A stretch of 64,000 bases of DNA. Source: Xanthomonas hortorum pv. pelargonii. Lineage in GTDB: Bacteria > Pseudomonadota > Gammaproteobacteria > Xanthomonadales > Xanthomonadaceae. The stretch is taken from contig NZ_CP098604.1 of assembly GCF_024499015.1 (NCBI RefSeq), positions 868,001 through 932,000 of the forward strand, written 5' to 3'. Positions 46,310 through 60,005 of this stretch are shown here, in pieces. How positions within the stretch are numbered: position 1 is the stretch's first letter; every line of letters begins with the position of its first letter. A program made the translations under genes and the position numbers. The notes beneath the pieces were generated by a model. That model did not search any database, was not told where the DNA came from, and worked only from the letters and a program-made list of their open reading frames with translations.

Positions 46310-46579
46310 GTGGCCAATATCAAGTCCGCCAAGAAGCGCGCCAAGCAGACCGTCGTGCGCAATGAGCGCAACACGGGCCAGCGTTCGATGCTGCGCACAG
46401 CCGTCAAGAAGGTGATCAAGGCCCTTGACGCCAACGATGCTGCAGGCGCCGAAGCTGCTTTCGCCGTTGCTCAGCCCATCCTCGACCGTTTCAGCGCCCG
46501 TGGCCTGATTCACAAGAACAAGGCTGCGCGTCACAAGAGCCGTCTGACCGCTCGCATCAAGGCCATCAAGGCCGCGTAA
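46310..46579 (+). CDS. rpsT: 30S ribosomal protein S20
   Basis: An 89-residue, Lys/Arg-rich S20 protein starting [13 protein letters not shown] and ending [13 protein letters not shown]. It binds 16S rRNA during early 30S assembly. The start codon is GTG, with CAGGAA about nine bases upstream; a non-ATG start in rpsT is often linked to autoregulation. It is a single-gene unit ended by a strong terminator. Confidence 0.97.
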
Positions 46580-46625
46580 GCGATCGGTTTCGGCACTACC
46601 GGAAGCCTGGCTTTCGGTGGAACAG

Positions 46626-46652
46626 AAAAACCCGGCCTTGGCCGGGTTTTTT
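46626..46652. terminator. bidirectional terminator between rpsT and obgE
   Basis: AAAAACCCGGCC, two-base loop, GGCCGGGTTTTTT. The stem has A-runs before and T-runs after, so it can terminate both convergent transcripts, rpsT (+) and obgE (-). Confidence 0.93.
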
Positions 46653-46670
46653 GTTTGGCTGCGAGACCAC

Positions 46671-47885
<1,215 letters not shown>

Positions 47886-47892
47886 TCAAACG

Positions 47893-47916
47893 AAAAACCC
47901 CGCAAAAGCGGGGCTT
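47893..47916 (-). terminator. terminator of rplU-rpmA
   Basis: CCCCGC-AAAA-GCGGGG forms a six-base GC stem, followed on the minus strand by TTTTTCG. It lies about 60 bases past the rpmA stop and separates the ribosomal pair from obgE. Confidence 0.88.
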
Positions 47917-47973
47917 TCCGTCTCGTCCATCAGGCATCGGTGCCTGGCGGACTGGCCTGCATGGAGCGGGCGA

Positions 47974-48234
47974 TTACGCCTCGACAACCACGCTGACGGT
48001 ACGACGCTTCTTCGCACCCTTGACCGAGAACTCCACCTTGCCGTTCACCAGGGCGAACAGGGTGTGGTCACGGCCGAGGCCAACGCCGCTACCCGGGTGG
48101 AACTGGGTGCCGCGCTGACGCACGATGATGTTGCCGGCATCGATGGCCTGGCCACCGAAGATCTTCACACCCAGGTACTTCGGGTTGGAATCGCGACCGT
48201 TGCGCGAGGAACCTACGCCTTTTTTATGTGCCAT
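47974..48234 (-). CDS. rpmA: 50S ribosomal protein L27
   Basis: An 86-residue L27 beginning [16 protein letters not shown], with the conserved [18 protein letters not shown] and [12 protein letters not shown]27 reaches the peptidyl transferase centre. It follows rplU by 12 bases. Confidence 0.97.
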   Translation of the reverse strand: MAHKKGVGSSRNGRDSNPKYLGVKIFGGQAIDAGNIIVRQRGTQFHPGSGVGLGRDHTLFALVNGKVEFSVKGAKKRRTVSVVVEA

Positions 48235-48246
48235 GACTGGTTCTCC

Positions 48247-48567
48247 TTACTTCTTATCGCCACCGGCAATGCCGGTGATCTCGATTTCGGTGTAGTACTG
48301 ACGGTGTCCCTGACGCTTCATGTGGTGCTTGCGGCGACGGAACTTGATGATGCGCACCTTGTCGGCGCGGCCATGAGCCACAACCTTTGCGGTGACCGAG
48401 GCGCCCTTCAGCGCATCGCCCAGCTTGATGCCATCGCTATCGCCCAACATCAGGACGGTGTCGAACTTGATCTCGTCGCCAGCTTCGACTTCGAGCTTTT
48501 CCACGCGGAGCGTTTCGCCCTGCGCGACGCGGTATTGCTTACCGCCGGTTACCAGAACTGCGTACAT
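48247..48567 (-). CDS. rplU: 50S ribosomal protein L21
   Basis: A 106-residue L21 with the N-terminal [14 protein letters not shown] and the conserved [20 protein letters not shown]. It heads the rplU-rpmA operon; a good sigma-70-type promoter lies 65-95 bases upstream. Confidence 0.97.
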   Translation of the reverse strand: MYAVLVTGGKQYRVAQGETLRVEKLEVEAGDEIKFDTVLMLGDSDGIKLGDALKGASVTAKVVAHGRADKVRIIKFRRRKHHMKRQGHRQYYTEIEITGIAGGDKK

Positions 48568-48607
48568 GACCAGGTTTTCCTCTGTAGTTATTATGGTCGC
48601 ACTGACG

Positions 48608-48661
48608 TGCCCTAGGGCAGACAGGAGCGGGATTGTACTGGCCTATCGGGTTTTGGGTCAA
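48608..48661 (-). promoter_or_regulatory. rplU promoter with a palindrome near the start site
   Basis: On the minus strand TTGACC (48656-48661) and TACAAT (48632-48637) are 18 bases apart. A perfect 12-base palindrome TGCCCTAGGGCA (48608-48619) lies just downstream of the expected transcription start at about 48625. The palindrome could be an operator or a leader hairpin; its role is not known to me. Confidence 0.6.
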
Positions 48662-48893
48662 CCCGCAAGCCGGCCGCCGGCCGGTTTCCGATCAACGGCA
48701 CGTCGACCTGCCGCAGGCGACATCGATCCGGCGCCATGCAACGCATCATCCGGCCGCCACAGCGCTCCGGTCAGACTGGCATTTCGGGCAATTGCCCTCA
48801 CCTAGGTCGGCGGGTAGGCTGATCGACTGCCACTCATCCCTGCTGAGCACGCTCGCATCACCGCCGGTTCGCCGGCCCGACATCGGATCCCCC

Positions 48894-51859
<2,966 letters not shown>

Positions 51860-51860
<1 letters not shown>

Positions 51861-52267
51861 TGAGCGAAGAGCACAAGGTGTTGGCACGCATCCCGATCAG
51901 CGTGCGCTGGCGCGACATGGACAGCATGGGCCATGTCAATAACGCCAAGTACATTTCCTATCTGGAAGAAGCACGCGTGCGCTGGATGCTGGGCGTTGAA
52001 GGCGTGGCGATGACCGACCGCATCGCGCCGGTGGTCGCGGCCACCAACGTCAACTACAAGCGCCCGCTGGTGTGGCCGAACGACATCCTGGTGGAACTGT
52101 TCGTCGAGCGACTGGGCAGCAGCAGCATCACCATCGGCCATCGCATCCTCGACCAGAAAGACCAGAGCGTGCTGTATTCGGATGGCAACGTGGTCGTGGT
52201 GTGGATCGATACCCAGACCGGCAAAAGCGCGTCGCTGCCGGATGCGGTGCGCGCTGCCAGCAACTGA
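51860..52267 (+). CDS. acyl-CoA thioesterase, hotdog fold (YbgC/FadM-like)
   Basis: A 135-residue hotdog thioesterase with the 4-hydroxybenzoyl-CoA thioesterase signature RDMDSMGHVNNAKYISY, where the Asp is catalytic, and a strand FVERLGSSSITIGHRI. It hydrolyses acyl-CoA; the substrate is undefined. The ATG shares its A with the uvrA TGA stop, so it is translationally coupled to uvrA, an arrangement with no obvious functional link. Confidence 0.88.
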
Positions 52268-52312
52268 GTTTCATTAGCGCATTCGCTGCGTTTTCTCGGT
52301 GTCGGTGATTGG

Positions 52313-52340
52313 CGGCGGCTCTTTCGGGAGCCGCCGTTTT
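52313..52340 (+). terminator. terminator of the uvrA-thioesterase operon
   Basis: A nine-base stem CGGCGGCTC/GAGCCGCCG with a six-base loop is followed by TTTT, 46 bases past the thioesterase stop. Confidence 0.85.
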
Positions 52341-52533
52341 ACTTTCCTGCGACGATGCAGTTGCTGCTGCGTCATGCAGTAGACACACGCTTCGAGACCG
52401 GCAGAACGCAGGGGATGCAGCACAGCGACCTGCGCCTCAGGGGTTGCGCTTGATCGGCAACGTTGTGCAAGTGGCCTCACCAGGACGGCAGCATGCGTGC
52501 CGCCATCCTGGCGCTGTTACGCACTGCGCCCGA

Positions 52534-53004
52534 TCACGAACCCGGCGCGCGCTTGCGTGCTTCCAACGTGGTCTTGATCTCGCGGCCATCCTGCAAGGTA
52601 AAGATCACTGGCACCTGCGCGCCTTCCTGCAGCGGTGCGCCGGCGTCCATCAGCATCAGATGCAGGCCGCCCGGCGCCAGCATCACCGACTTGCCGGCAG
52701 GCAGCGGCAACTCGGGCACCGCACGCATGCGACTGACGCCATTGCTCTGCGTGGTCTCGTGAATGGAGACATCGGCGAACACGCTGCTCTTGGCCGCGGT
52801 GACCTTCAGCGGCTGCGCGCAGCCGTTATGGAATTGCCCGAACCCCGCCGCCATGCCCATGCCACCGGGCGGTGGAATGCGGACCCAGCCATCCTTGAAT
52901 TCAGGCAGGCACTGCGCCGAGACGCCTGCACTTGCCAACACCGCCAACGCACCGAGCAGCACGCGTGCATACATGCGCTGCCTGCTTCGACTGCCGTCTA
53001 TCAT
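52534..53004 (-). CDS. PCu(A)C-type periplasmic copper chaperone
   Basis: A 156-residue exported protein: signal peptide ending ASAGVSAQ, then a PCu(A)C (DUF461) domain. Copper ligands follow the H-x10-M-x21-H-x-M pattern: His and Met in VSIHETTQSNGVSRMR, and His-x-Met in GGLHLMLMD. Such proteins deliver Cu(I) to haem-copper oxidases. GGAGGTC lies about seven bases before ATG 53004. The gene stands alone, divergent from the crotonase gene. Confidence 0.9.
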   Translation of the reverse strand: MIDGSRSRQRMYARVLLGALAVLASAGVSAQCLPEFKDGWVRIPPPGGMGMAAGFGQFHNGCAQPLKVTAAKSSVFADVSIHETTQSNGVSRMRAVPELPLPAGKSVMLAPGGLHLMLMDAGAPLQEGAQVPVIFTLQDGREIKTTLEARKRAPGS

Positions 53005-53027
53005 GACCCGACCTCCAGGAGCCCCGA

Positions 53028-53798
53028 ATGAGCATCCAGATCTTAGACCATGGCCGTCTTCGCGAAATCCGTCTGGCCCGCTCGCCGGTCAATGCACTGG
53101 ACAGGGCGCTCTGCCAGGCCTTGAGCGTTGCAGTGCAGCAGGCCGGCGATGAGACCGATGGCATCGTGCTGTCGGGCAGCGAGCGGATCTTTTCCGGCGG
53201 CATGGACGTGCCGCACCTGCTGGCGCACGGCACCGACCGCGCGGAATTGCTGGCCAGCTGGACGGCCTTCTTCGAGGCCGCGCAAGCGTTGGCCAACAGC
53301 CGCGTGCCGGTGGTGGCGGCCATCGGCGGGCATGCGCCGGCCGGCGGCTGCGTGTTGGCGCTGTGCTGCGACTACCGGGTGATGGCGCGCAGTGCCGACA
53401 CCGCCAAACCCTATGCGATCGGCCTGAACGAAGTGCAGGTGGGGCTGGCCGCGCCCGAAGGCATCCAGCGCCTGTTGCGCCGCGTGGTCGGTGCGCACCG
53501 CGCCGAGCGCCTGCTGATCTCCGGCCAGCTGCTGCCGGCCGAACAGGCGGTCACGATCGGCCTGGTCGACGAGCTGGCCGATGGCGAGCTGGTCACCGCG
53601 CGCGCGGTTGCCTGGCTGCAGGATCTGCAGCGACTGCCGCGCCAGCCCATGCTGACCACGCGTGCCATCGCCCGTGCCGATCTGCGCGCCGCGCTGGCAC
53701 CCGAGCTGATCCAGCTGGAGCGTTTCATCGACGGCTGGTACGCACCGGATGCGCAGGCGGCGCTGCATGGCCTGGTCGCGCGCCTGCAAAAGGCCTGA
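53028..53798 (+). CDS. enoyl-CoA hydratase/isomerase family protein
   Basis: A 256-residue crotonase-fold protein. The oxyanion-hole segments are ERIFSGGMDVPHLL and GGHAPAGGCVLALCCDYR. The usual catalytic glutamates of enoyl-CoA hydratase are not both evident, so it may be an isomerase or another acyl-CoA enzyme. It is followed after 73 bases by tesB, and both act on acyl-CoA, but tesB seems to have its own promoter. Confidence 0.87.
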   Translation: MSIQILDHGRLREIRLARSPVNALDRALCQALSVAVQQAGDETDGIVLSGSERIFSGGMDVPHLLAHGTDRAELLASWTAFFEAAQALANSRVPVVAAIGGHAPAGGCVLALCCDYRVMARSADTAKPYAIGLNEVQVGLAAPEGIQRLLRRVVGAHRAERLLISGQLLPAEQAVTIGLVDELADGELVTARAVAWLQDLQRLPRQPMLTTRAIARADLRAALAPELIQLERFIDGWYAPDAQAALHGLVARLQKA

Positions 53799-53835
53799 GC
53801 ACGCGCCTTGGGCATGGTGACGACGGGGCGGCCGG

Positions 53836-53841
53836 TATAAT
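53836..53841 (+). promoter_or_regulatory. -10 element (TATAAT) upstream of tesB
   Basis: A perfect TATAAT lies 30 bases before the tesB start. No -35 consensus is found at 17 bases; the nearest TTGGGC is 22 bases away. A leader of about 25 bases is predicted if it is used. Confidence 0.45.
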
Positions 53842-53871
53842 CGCGGTCCGTCGCACGCCCAGGCCAGCCCT

Positions 53872-54777
53872 TTGTCCGCCACTGCCGAACCCGTCGTCTC
53901 CGAACTGATCAACCTGCTGTCGCTGGAGCGTCTGGAAGACAACCTGTTTCGCGGCCAGAGCCGCGATATCGGCACCAAGTACGTGTTTGGTGGGCAGGTG
54001 CTGGGGCAGGCGCTGGCCGCCGCGCAGGCCACGGTGGAAAACGGCCGCCAGGCGCACTCGTTGCATGCCTATTTTCTGCGCGCCGGGGATTTCGATCACC
54101 CGATCGTCTACGACGTCGATCGCACCCGCGATGGCGGCAGTTTCTCGGTACGACGGGTCACCGCGATCCAGCATGGCAAGGTGATCTTTTTCTGCGCAGC
54201 GTCGTTTCAGGAACACGAAGACGGCGCCGAGCATCGGTCGGTGATGCCGGTGGTGCCGCCACCGGAAGATATCGAACCCACCGCGCCGCTGGCACCGGAG
54301 GTGCTGGCGAAACTGCCGGCCAAGGTGCAGCGCTGGCTCTCGCGTGGCGGCCCGTTCGAATTCCGCCACGTCTTTCCGCGCGACGAACTCAGACCACCCA
54401 AGCGCCCGCCGTTCCAGCAGATGTGGCTACGCCTGAGCGACCCGGTCGGCGACGATGTCGGCCTGCATCGCGCCTTGTTGGCGTATGCCTCGGATTTTCA
54501 GCTGCTGGGCACCTCGACGTTTCCGCACGGCATCAGTTATTACACGCCGAACGTACAGATGGCCTCGCTCGATCATGCGCTGTGGTTCCACCGCCCGTTC
54601 CGTACCGACGACTGGCTGCTGTACTCGCTCGACAGCCCCACCGCGCAGGGTTCGCGCGGCCTGGCGCGTGGGCAGTTTTTCACCCGCGATGGCGTGCTGG
54701 TCGCCAGCACCACGCAGGAAGGCTTGATCCGCGTGGTGCCCGATGGCAGTGCAATTGCCGTGCCGGCGAAGGACTAG
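53872..54777 (+). CDS. tesB: acyl-CoA thioesterase II
   Basis: A 301-residue double-hotdog thioesterase. TesB hallmarks are FRGQSRDIGTKYVFGGQVLG in the first domain and SLDHALWFHRPFRTDDWLLY with SRGLARGQFFTRDG in the second. It hydrolyses medium to long acyl-CoA. The start codon appears to be TTG 53872 with no clear ribosome site; the next in-frame Met is too far inside the domain. Confidence 0.93.
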   Translation: MSATAEPVVSELINLLSLERLEDNLFRGQSRDIGTKYVFGGQVLGQALAAAQATVENGRQAHSLHAYFLRAGDFDHPIVYDVDRTRDGGSFSVRRVTAIQHGKVIFFCAASFQEHEDGAEHRSVMPVVPPPEDIEPTAPLAPEVLAKLPAKVQRWLSRGGPFEFRHVFPRDELRPPKRPPFQQMWLRLSDPVGDDVGLHRALLAYASDFQLLGTSTFPHGISYYTPNVQMASLDHALWFHRPFRTDDWLLYSLDSPTAQGSRGLARGQFFTRDGVLVASTTQEGLIRVVPDGSAIAVPAKD

Positions 54778-54934
54778 CCGTGCCCTTGCTTGAACAACAG
54801 ATTTCACTGAGCGCAGCCAGGCCTGCTGCAGCCTTTTTCGGTTGTGGACCGACGTCCACGCCATTCTTCTTCTATGTCTCGAACACGCGCACCCGCAGCG
54901 CGATGCGTTCGGCAATCGCTGGCACACCTTAAGC

Positions 54935-55438
54935 ATGCGCAAGATCTTCAGCAGTCAACGTATCGAAACCGCCGAAGGCGTCGCCAACCTGTTGCGCGAT
55001 GCCGGCATCGATGTGCGCATGAGCAATGGCCGCTCCTACGAAAGCAAGCGCACCGGCCAGTTCAGCTATCTCGAACACAGCAACGCACAGACCTATCCCA
55101 CCGTGTGGATCGTGCATGCCGACGACCAGCCACGCGCGCGCGAGTTGCTGCGCGACGCGCGCCTGCTCGACACCACCCGTCGCGACCTGCCGAACGTGGA
55201 ATACACCTTTCGTGAAGGCGAAAACGGCTCAAGCTCCAGCGCGCGCAGCTGGGCCTGGCGTATCCGTCTGGTGCTGCTGCTGGTGATCGGCGCGGTTGCA
55301 ATGTTCGTGGTGCTGCGCCATCGCAGCGCGCCTGCGCCGGTGGCTCAGCCGGCGTCACAGCAAGCGGCGCCTGCCAACGCGACACCACCGGCGGCAGAGG
55401 ACGAAGAAGTGCGCGTGCGGATCCAGCCGGCGCGCTGA
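54935..55438 (+). CDS. DUF2007-like protein with one membrane anchor
   Basis: A 167-residue protein. The N-terminal 90 residues (MRKIFSSQRIETAEGVANLL, with VWIVHADDQPRARELL) resemble DUF2007, a small ferredoxin-like putative signal-transducing domain. A single membrane helix follows (IRLVLLLVIGAVAMFVVL, about 107-126) and then a Pro/Ala-rich tail. I recall similar Xanthomonas proteins being labelled 'pathogenicity-like'; no function is established. Lower-confidence upstream codons to 54842 were left out. Confidence 0.72.
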   Translation: MRKIFSSQRIETAEGVANLLRDAGIDVRMSNGRSYESKRTGQFSYLEHSNAQTYPTVWIVHADDQPRARELLRDARLLDTTRRDLPNVEYTFREGENGSSSSARSWAWRIRLVLLLVIGAVAMFVVLRHRSAPAPVAQPASQQAAPANATPPAAEDEEVRVRIQPAR

Positions 55439-55534
55439 GCGCCGCTGACGTCAGCACCTGCATCAACCGGCATCGCATCGGTCACATCTGCCGCTCCCAT
55501 GCGTCATGCTGGGACCAGGACATGGATTGCACCG

Positions 55535-56731
55535 ATGCACACCGACACGCTGGACCTGATGTTGCAACGCGAACTGCCGCATGCCGCGGCCGGCTGCCAG
55601 CAGGCCTATGGCCGCATTGTGCGCGCTTGCCAGAACACGGTGACCGCCATCGCGCTGGCGATCACCCGCGATATCGCCGCCAGCGAAGACATCGCCCAGG
55701 AGGCCTTTCTGCGCGCCTGGCAACGACTGGCACAACTCAGCCAACCGGCCAGCTTCCTGCCATGGCTGCGCCAGATCACCCGCAACCTGGCGCGCGACTG
55801 GCTGCGCGCCAACCGGCATCGCGCGCTCAGTGGCGAGGCGGCAGATCTTGCCATCGCGATGGCAGCCGACCCGGCACCCTCGCCCGCCGAGCACCTGCTG
55901 CAGGTGGAAGAAGAAATTGCCGCGCTCGACATCATTTCCGCACTGCCCGAAGAAAGCCGCGAGACGCTGCTGCTGTACTACCGCGAAGGCCAGAGTTCGC
56001 AACAGGTGGCCTCGCTGCTCGGCCTCAGCGATGCGGCCGTACGCAAACGGCTGTCGCGGGCACGTGCCAGCGTGCGCAGCGAACTGCTGCGCCGGTTCGG
56101 CGCGTTCGCGCGTGGCAGCGCGCCCAGTGTGGCCTTTGCCACTGCGGTGACCTCGGCAACGATGCTGGCAGCACCCGGAACCGCGAGTGCGGCCATTGTG
56201 TTGGGCGGCATCGGTGGCGCGGGCAAGCTGGGCATGGGTGGTTTGACCGGCTCGGCGCTGAGCGGTGGCGGTGCAGCGGGCGCACTGAGCCTCTGGTTCG
56301 GCATGCCGGCGCTGTTTGCTGCAGGCAGCGTGCTGGTTGCCGGGCTGGGCACGTATTGGTCGTGCTGGTACTTGCTTCGCTTTGCAGAGACCACTGGCGA
56401 GGTTGCGGCAATCCGTCGCTTCATCCGCATCACCACGCTGACGTCGGTACTGGTGGTGGGCAGCACGCTACTGTTGAAACGCCTGGATGCGGGCGCGTGG
56501 GCGTCGCTGCTGATGCTCTGCGCAGGCATGGCCGTGCTCAACTATCAATCCATCAGGGTGCTGCCACGCGTCATGCGCCCCATGCTGGAACGCGATGCGC
56601 AACGACGCGGCGCTACGCAGCCCCCTGCTGTATCGCTGCATGTTCAGTCCAAGCGCGATGCTCGTGAGCACGCTAGCGGTCACGCTGCCAATCTTCCATC
56701 ACTACATGAAGCTAGGAATGCTGTGATCTAA
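55535..56731 (+). CDS. ECF-type sigma factor with membrane-spanning C-terminus
   Basis: Sigma region 2 is at about 25-70 (DIAQEAFLRAWQRL) and region 4 at about 135-188 (LPEESRETLLLYYREGQSSQ, then AAVRKRLSRARASVR). Four hydrophobic segments follow, including LWFGMPALFAAGSVLVAGLG and ITTLTSVLVVGSTLLL. A sigma factor with its own membrane domain could be held at the membrane without a separate anti-sigma. The last 45 codons look out of frame. From about 56591 a +1 shift gives MRNDAALRSPLLYRCMFSPS and a further membrane-like helix, ending at 56726. A one-base insertion near 56591-56594 is therefore likely. Confidence 0.78.
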   Translation: MHTDTLDLMLQRELPHAAAGCQQAYGRIVRACQNTVTAIALAITRDIAASEDIAQEAFLRAWQRLAQLSQPASFLPWLRQITRNLARDWLRANRHRALSGEAADLAIAMAADPAPSPAEHLLQVEEEIAALDIISALPEESRETLLLYYREGQSSQQVASLLGLSDAAVRKRLSRARASVRSELLRRFGAFARGSAPSVAFATAVTSATMLAAPGTASAAIVLGGIGGAGKLGMGGLTGSALSGGGAAGALSLWFGMPALFAAGSVLVAGLGTYWSCWYLLRFAETTGEVAAIRRFIRITTLTSVLVVGSTLLLKRLDAGAWASLLMLCAGMAVLNYQSIRVLPRVMRPMLERDAQRRGATQPPAVSLHVQSKRDAREHASGHAANLPSLHEARNAVI

Positions 56732-56778
56732 CGGAAGCAGCGATGACCGCAATCGACTGACTCCGGCAGCCGGCCAAC

Positions 56779-56811
56779 AAAAACGGCCTCCTGCTTGCGC
56801 GGGAGGCCGTT
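56779..56811 (-). terminator. terminator downstream of the EF-hand gene
   Basis: A ten-base stem AACGGCCTCC/GGAGGCCGTT is followed on the minus strand by TTTTTG. It lies about 105 bases beyond the EF-hand gene stop and also faces the end of the sigma factor gene. Confidence 0.82.
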
Positions 56812-56917
56812 GGTCGATCGGCGCCTTGTTGCGTGTTGCTGTTTACATGTTGCAGATGACGACAGTGCTGCCGGTCGCAGCAGCGCGACCGGGTAACGCT
56901 TTGGCGACTGGAAGAAC

Positions 56918-57514
56918 TCAGCTGCCCGCAGCGGGCTTGGCCGGCATCGGACGCTTGCCGTGATCGCCACGCTCGCCATGCTCGCCCGGACCACGCGGAC
57001 CGTGCTCGCCACGCTGCTTGGAGGCCGCGTCGAACTCGGCCTTGCTCAACTTGCCGTCCTTGTCGGTATCAGCCTTGGCAAACCACGTATCGCGATGCTG
57101 CTGCATGCGCAACTCGCGGTCGGCGCGATCGACAAAGCCGTCCTTGTTGACGTCCATCTCATCGAAATGCGCGGCGAACTTCGGGTCGGCCTTGGCTTCT
57201 TCGCGGCTGATGCGGCCGTCCTTGTTGGTATCGAACTTGCTCAGCCATTCGCCGCGTCCGTCGCGACCCGGGCCACGGTGATGCGGGCGCTCATCGCGCG
57301 ACAGCTTGCCGTCCTTGTTGGTGTCCAGCGTGTCGAACTGCGCAGCCAGCTTCGGGTCTGCCGCCGCTTCGCTGCGGTCGATCACGCCATCGCCGTTCTT
57401 GTCGAGCTTGGCAGGACGCGGCGCATCGCCAGCGGCAGGCGGGGCGGCGAACACCGCGCCGGTGGACAGGGCGGCCAGCACGGCCAGTGCGAGAAACGGT
57501 TTGCGAGACGTCAT
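56918..57514 (-). CDS. secreted EF-hand calcium-binding protein, five hands
   Basis: A 198-residue protein with a signal peptide (cut near VFAAPPA) and five EF-hand loops: [48 protein letters not shown] and [12 protein letters not shown]. Each keeps Asp at positions 1, 3 and 5, and Gly at 6. The C-terminal tail is Gly/His/Arg-rich. Periplasmic calcium buffering or sensing is the likely role. AGGAG lies seven bases before ATG 57514. It is a single gene with its own terminator. Confidence 0.88.
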   Translation of the reverse strand: MTSRKPFLALAVLAALSTGAVFAAPPAAGDAPRPAKLDKNGDGVIDRSEAAADPKLAAQFDTLDTNKDGKLSRDERPHHRGPGRDGRGEWLSKFDTNKDGRISREEAKADPKFAAHFDEMDVNKDGFVDRADRELRMQQHRDTWFAKADTDKDGKLSKAEFDAASKQRGEHGPRGPGEHGERGDHGKRPMPAKPAAGS

Positions 57515-57713
57515 GAGAAACTCCTGGAATGTGAAAACCACACGCGGCACCTGCATGGGCCGCATCGCGTGGGTGGCGCATCCGAATCCACCGTGCGCTG
57601 CCACCAACACCCACATCAACGAGCGATCGGCACGCGCGTTGACGCGGCCACCTGGCGTATTCATCCGGCGGACAGTCGCCGCTGTTGCGACACGCAGGCG
57701 CTATCCTGCGTGC

Positions 57714-58469
57714 ATGGCCATCCACGCCGACACCCACGACGACCTGCGCCTGTTCCAGACCGGCGAGCATGCCTGCGGCTACTGGCCGGATCGGCGTGCG
57801 CGCGACCTGGTGCTGGACCCGCACGATCCGCGTCTGGGCGCAATTTATCCGCAGGCATTGGCGTGGGGATTTCGGCGCTCCGGCGATCTGGTCTACCGGC
57901 CGCATTGCGAACGTTGCCGCGCCTGCGTGCCGGTGCGCATTGCGGTGGATGCGTTCCGGCACGATCGCAGTCAGCGCCGTTGCCTGGCGCGCAACCAGGA
58001 CCTGGTGGTGCGCGTGGTCGCCGCCGAACGCACCGACGAACAACTTGCGTTGTATCGGCAGTACCTCAAGCACCGCCATCCCGGCGGCGGCATGGACGAA
58101 CATGGCGCAACCGAATTCGACCAGTTCCTGATCGGCGGCTGGTCGCATGGGCGCTTTCTTGAGATACGCGAACCGGCGGTGGCGCACGCGCCGGGGCGAT
58201 TGCTCGCCGTTGCGGTCACCGATGTCACCGAGCACGCGTTGTCGGCGGTCTACACGTTCTATGCGCCGGATGCCGCCGCACGTAGTCTGGGCACCTTCGC
58301 GATCCTGCAGCAGATCCAGTGGGCGCAACGCGAGCGGCGCGCACACGTGTATCTGGGCTACTGGATCGATGGCCACGCGAAGATGAATTACAAGCGCCAT
58401 TTCAGCGCGCTGGAAGCTTACGACGGCCGTCAATGGCGCGGGCTCCCCGCCCCTGCATCGGCACGTTGA
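57714..58469 (+). CDS. bpt: aspartate/glutamate leucyltransferase (Bpt)
   Basis: A 251-residue transferase of the bacterial arginyltransferase-like family. The N-terminal [18 protein letters not shown], the CxxC-type [11 protein letters not shown] and the C-terminal [15 protein letters not shown] match Bpt. It adds leucine from Leu-tRNA to N-terminal Asp or Glu, marking proteins for ClpS/ClpAP. In many genomes it is near clpA/clpS; here it is not. Confidence 0.92.
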   Translation: MAIHADTHDDLRLFQTGEHACGYWPDRRARDLVLDPHDPRLGAIYPQALAWGFRRSGDLVYRPHCERCRACVPVRIAVDAFRHDRSQRRCLARNQDLVVRVVAAERTDEQLALYRQYLKHRHPGGGMDEHGATEFDQFLIGGWSHGRFLEIREPAVAHAPGRLLAVAVTDVTEHALSAVYTFYAPDAAARSLGTFAILQQIQWAQRERRAHVYLGYWIDGHAKMNYKRHFSALEAYDGRQWRGLPAPASAR

Positions 58470-58521
58470 GCCAGGCGAGGACGACATCGGTCTGTCGTCT
58501 TGCGCGTGCGAGAATGCGGCG

Positions 58522-59748
58522 ATGATCAAACCTCTCCTGCTACTTGCGCTGACCGTGCTCTGCGCTGCCTGCGCGCATCGCGCGCCCTCGTCTGACACGA
58601 TGTCCGACGCCGCTGCCGGGTCCACGCCGGCCCACTTGCGCATCGCGACCTACAACACCTCGCTGTATTCCGACCAGGCCGGCGGCCTGGTGCGCGAACT
58701 GCAGGGCGACAGCGCGCATGCGCGCAAGATCGCCGCGGTGCTGCAGCAGGTGCGCCCGGATCTGGTGCTGCTCAACGAGTTCGACTTCGACCCCGAGCAT
58801 CGCGCCGCCGATCTGTTCCAGCAGCGCTATCTGCAGGTCGCCCAGCCGGGCGGCGGCGAAGCGCTGCGCTATCCGTATCGCTACCTGGCGCCAGTGAATA
58901 CCGGCGTGCCGAGTGGGCTGGATCTGGACAATAACGGCACTGTCGGTGGCGATGGCCGCTCGCGCGGCAACGATGCCTGGGGGTATGGGTTGCACCCTGG
59001 CCAGTACGGCATGCTGGTGCTGTCGCGCTATCCGATCGATGCGCAGGCGGTGCGCAGTTTCCAGCTGCTGAAATGGAGCGCGTTGCCGGGTGCGTTGCGC
59101 CCGACCGATCCGTCCAGCAAGAAATCGTTTTATCGCGATGCGATCTGGGCGCAACTGCGGCTGTCGTCCAAATCGCATTGGGACGTGCCGGTGCGCACGC
59201 CGCTGGGCGTGGTGCACGCGCTGGTGTCGCATCCCACACCGCCGGTGTTCGACGGTGCCGAGAAGCGCAACGCCGCCCGCAATCACGACGAACTGCGGCT
59301 ATGGCGCGAGTATCTGGACAACCCCAACGACGCCGCATGGCTGTGCGACGACCAGGGCCGCTGCGGTGGTCTGCCGGCCGACGCACGCTTTGTGATCCTC
59401 GGCGATCTCAATAACGATCCGGTCGATGGCGCCGGCCGCCACGATGCGATCCGCGCACTCATCACGCATCCGCGCGTGCTGCAGTACCCCACCCCGCACA
59501 GCGACGGCGGCCCGGAAAAAACCGCCGAATACGCCGCGCTAGGCATCGCGCATACCGGCGACCCGCAGCAGGTCACCGGTGACTTCGGCCCGCAGGCCGG
59601 CACGATGCGCCTGGACTACGTGCTGCCGTCGCGCCAGTTCACGTTGATCGGCAGCGGCATCTTCTGGCCCGCGAGCAGCACGCCGGAAGCGGCGATAGCC
59701 GATGGCAGCGATCATCATGCGGTGTGGGTGGATGTGGCTGGCGACTAA
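58522..59748 (+). CDS. endonuclease/exonuclease/phosphatase family lipoprotein
   Basis: A 408-residue lipoprotein with lipobox LCAAC at about residues 13-17. Its EEP-fold motifs are RIATYNTSLY, LVLLNEFDFD (metal-binding Glu), VILGDLNNDPVDG and a C-terminal GSDHHAVWVD. The substrate may be a phosphoester such as a nucleotide or lipid; export makes chromosomal DNA unlikely. It follows bpt by 52 bases and may be co-transcribed. Confidence 0.88.
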   Translation: MIKPLLLLALTVLCAACAHRAPSSDTMSDAAAGSTPAHLRIATYNTSLYSDQAGGLVRELQGDSAHARKIAAVLQQVRPDLVLLNEFDFDPEHRAADLFQQRYLQVAQPGGGEALRYPYRYLAPVNTGVPSGLDLDNNGTVGGDGRSRGNDAWGYGLHPGQYGMLVLSRYPIDAQAVRSFQLLKWSALPGALRPTDPSSKKSFYRDAIWAQLRLSSKSHWDVPVRTPLGVVHALVSHPTPPVFDGAEKRNAARNHDELRLWREYLDNPNDAAWLCDDQGRCGGLPADARFVILGDLNNDPVDGAGRHDAIRALITHPRVLQYPTPHSDGGPEKTAEYAALGIAHTGDPQQVTGDFGPQAGTMRLDYVLPSRQFTLIGSGIFWPASSTPEAAIADGSDHHAVWVDVAGD

Positions 59749-60005
59749 GCAATCGGACCGAGGCTCCGAGATGTCATGCTCTGGGCCTGGCGTCGACGGC
59801 TGCACATAACACTAAGGCTATATGCAAGAAAGGGAAGATTTAACGCTCCGAGTCCTAACGCCATGCCGGAGGAGCAGATGATTTCTGCAAGTACCTGAGC
59901 CAGTGATTGACAAGGTTCCCGAGGGCGGCCACGTCAAATTTGAGTGGTCCGGATTCAGTCGACAGGCTTACACTCCCTCGCAGACAGGTATCGCAAGGAA
60001 GTTGA

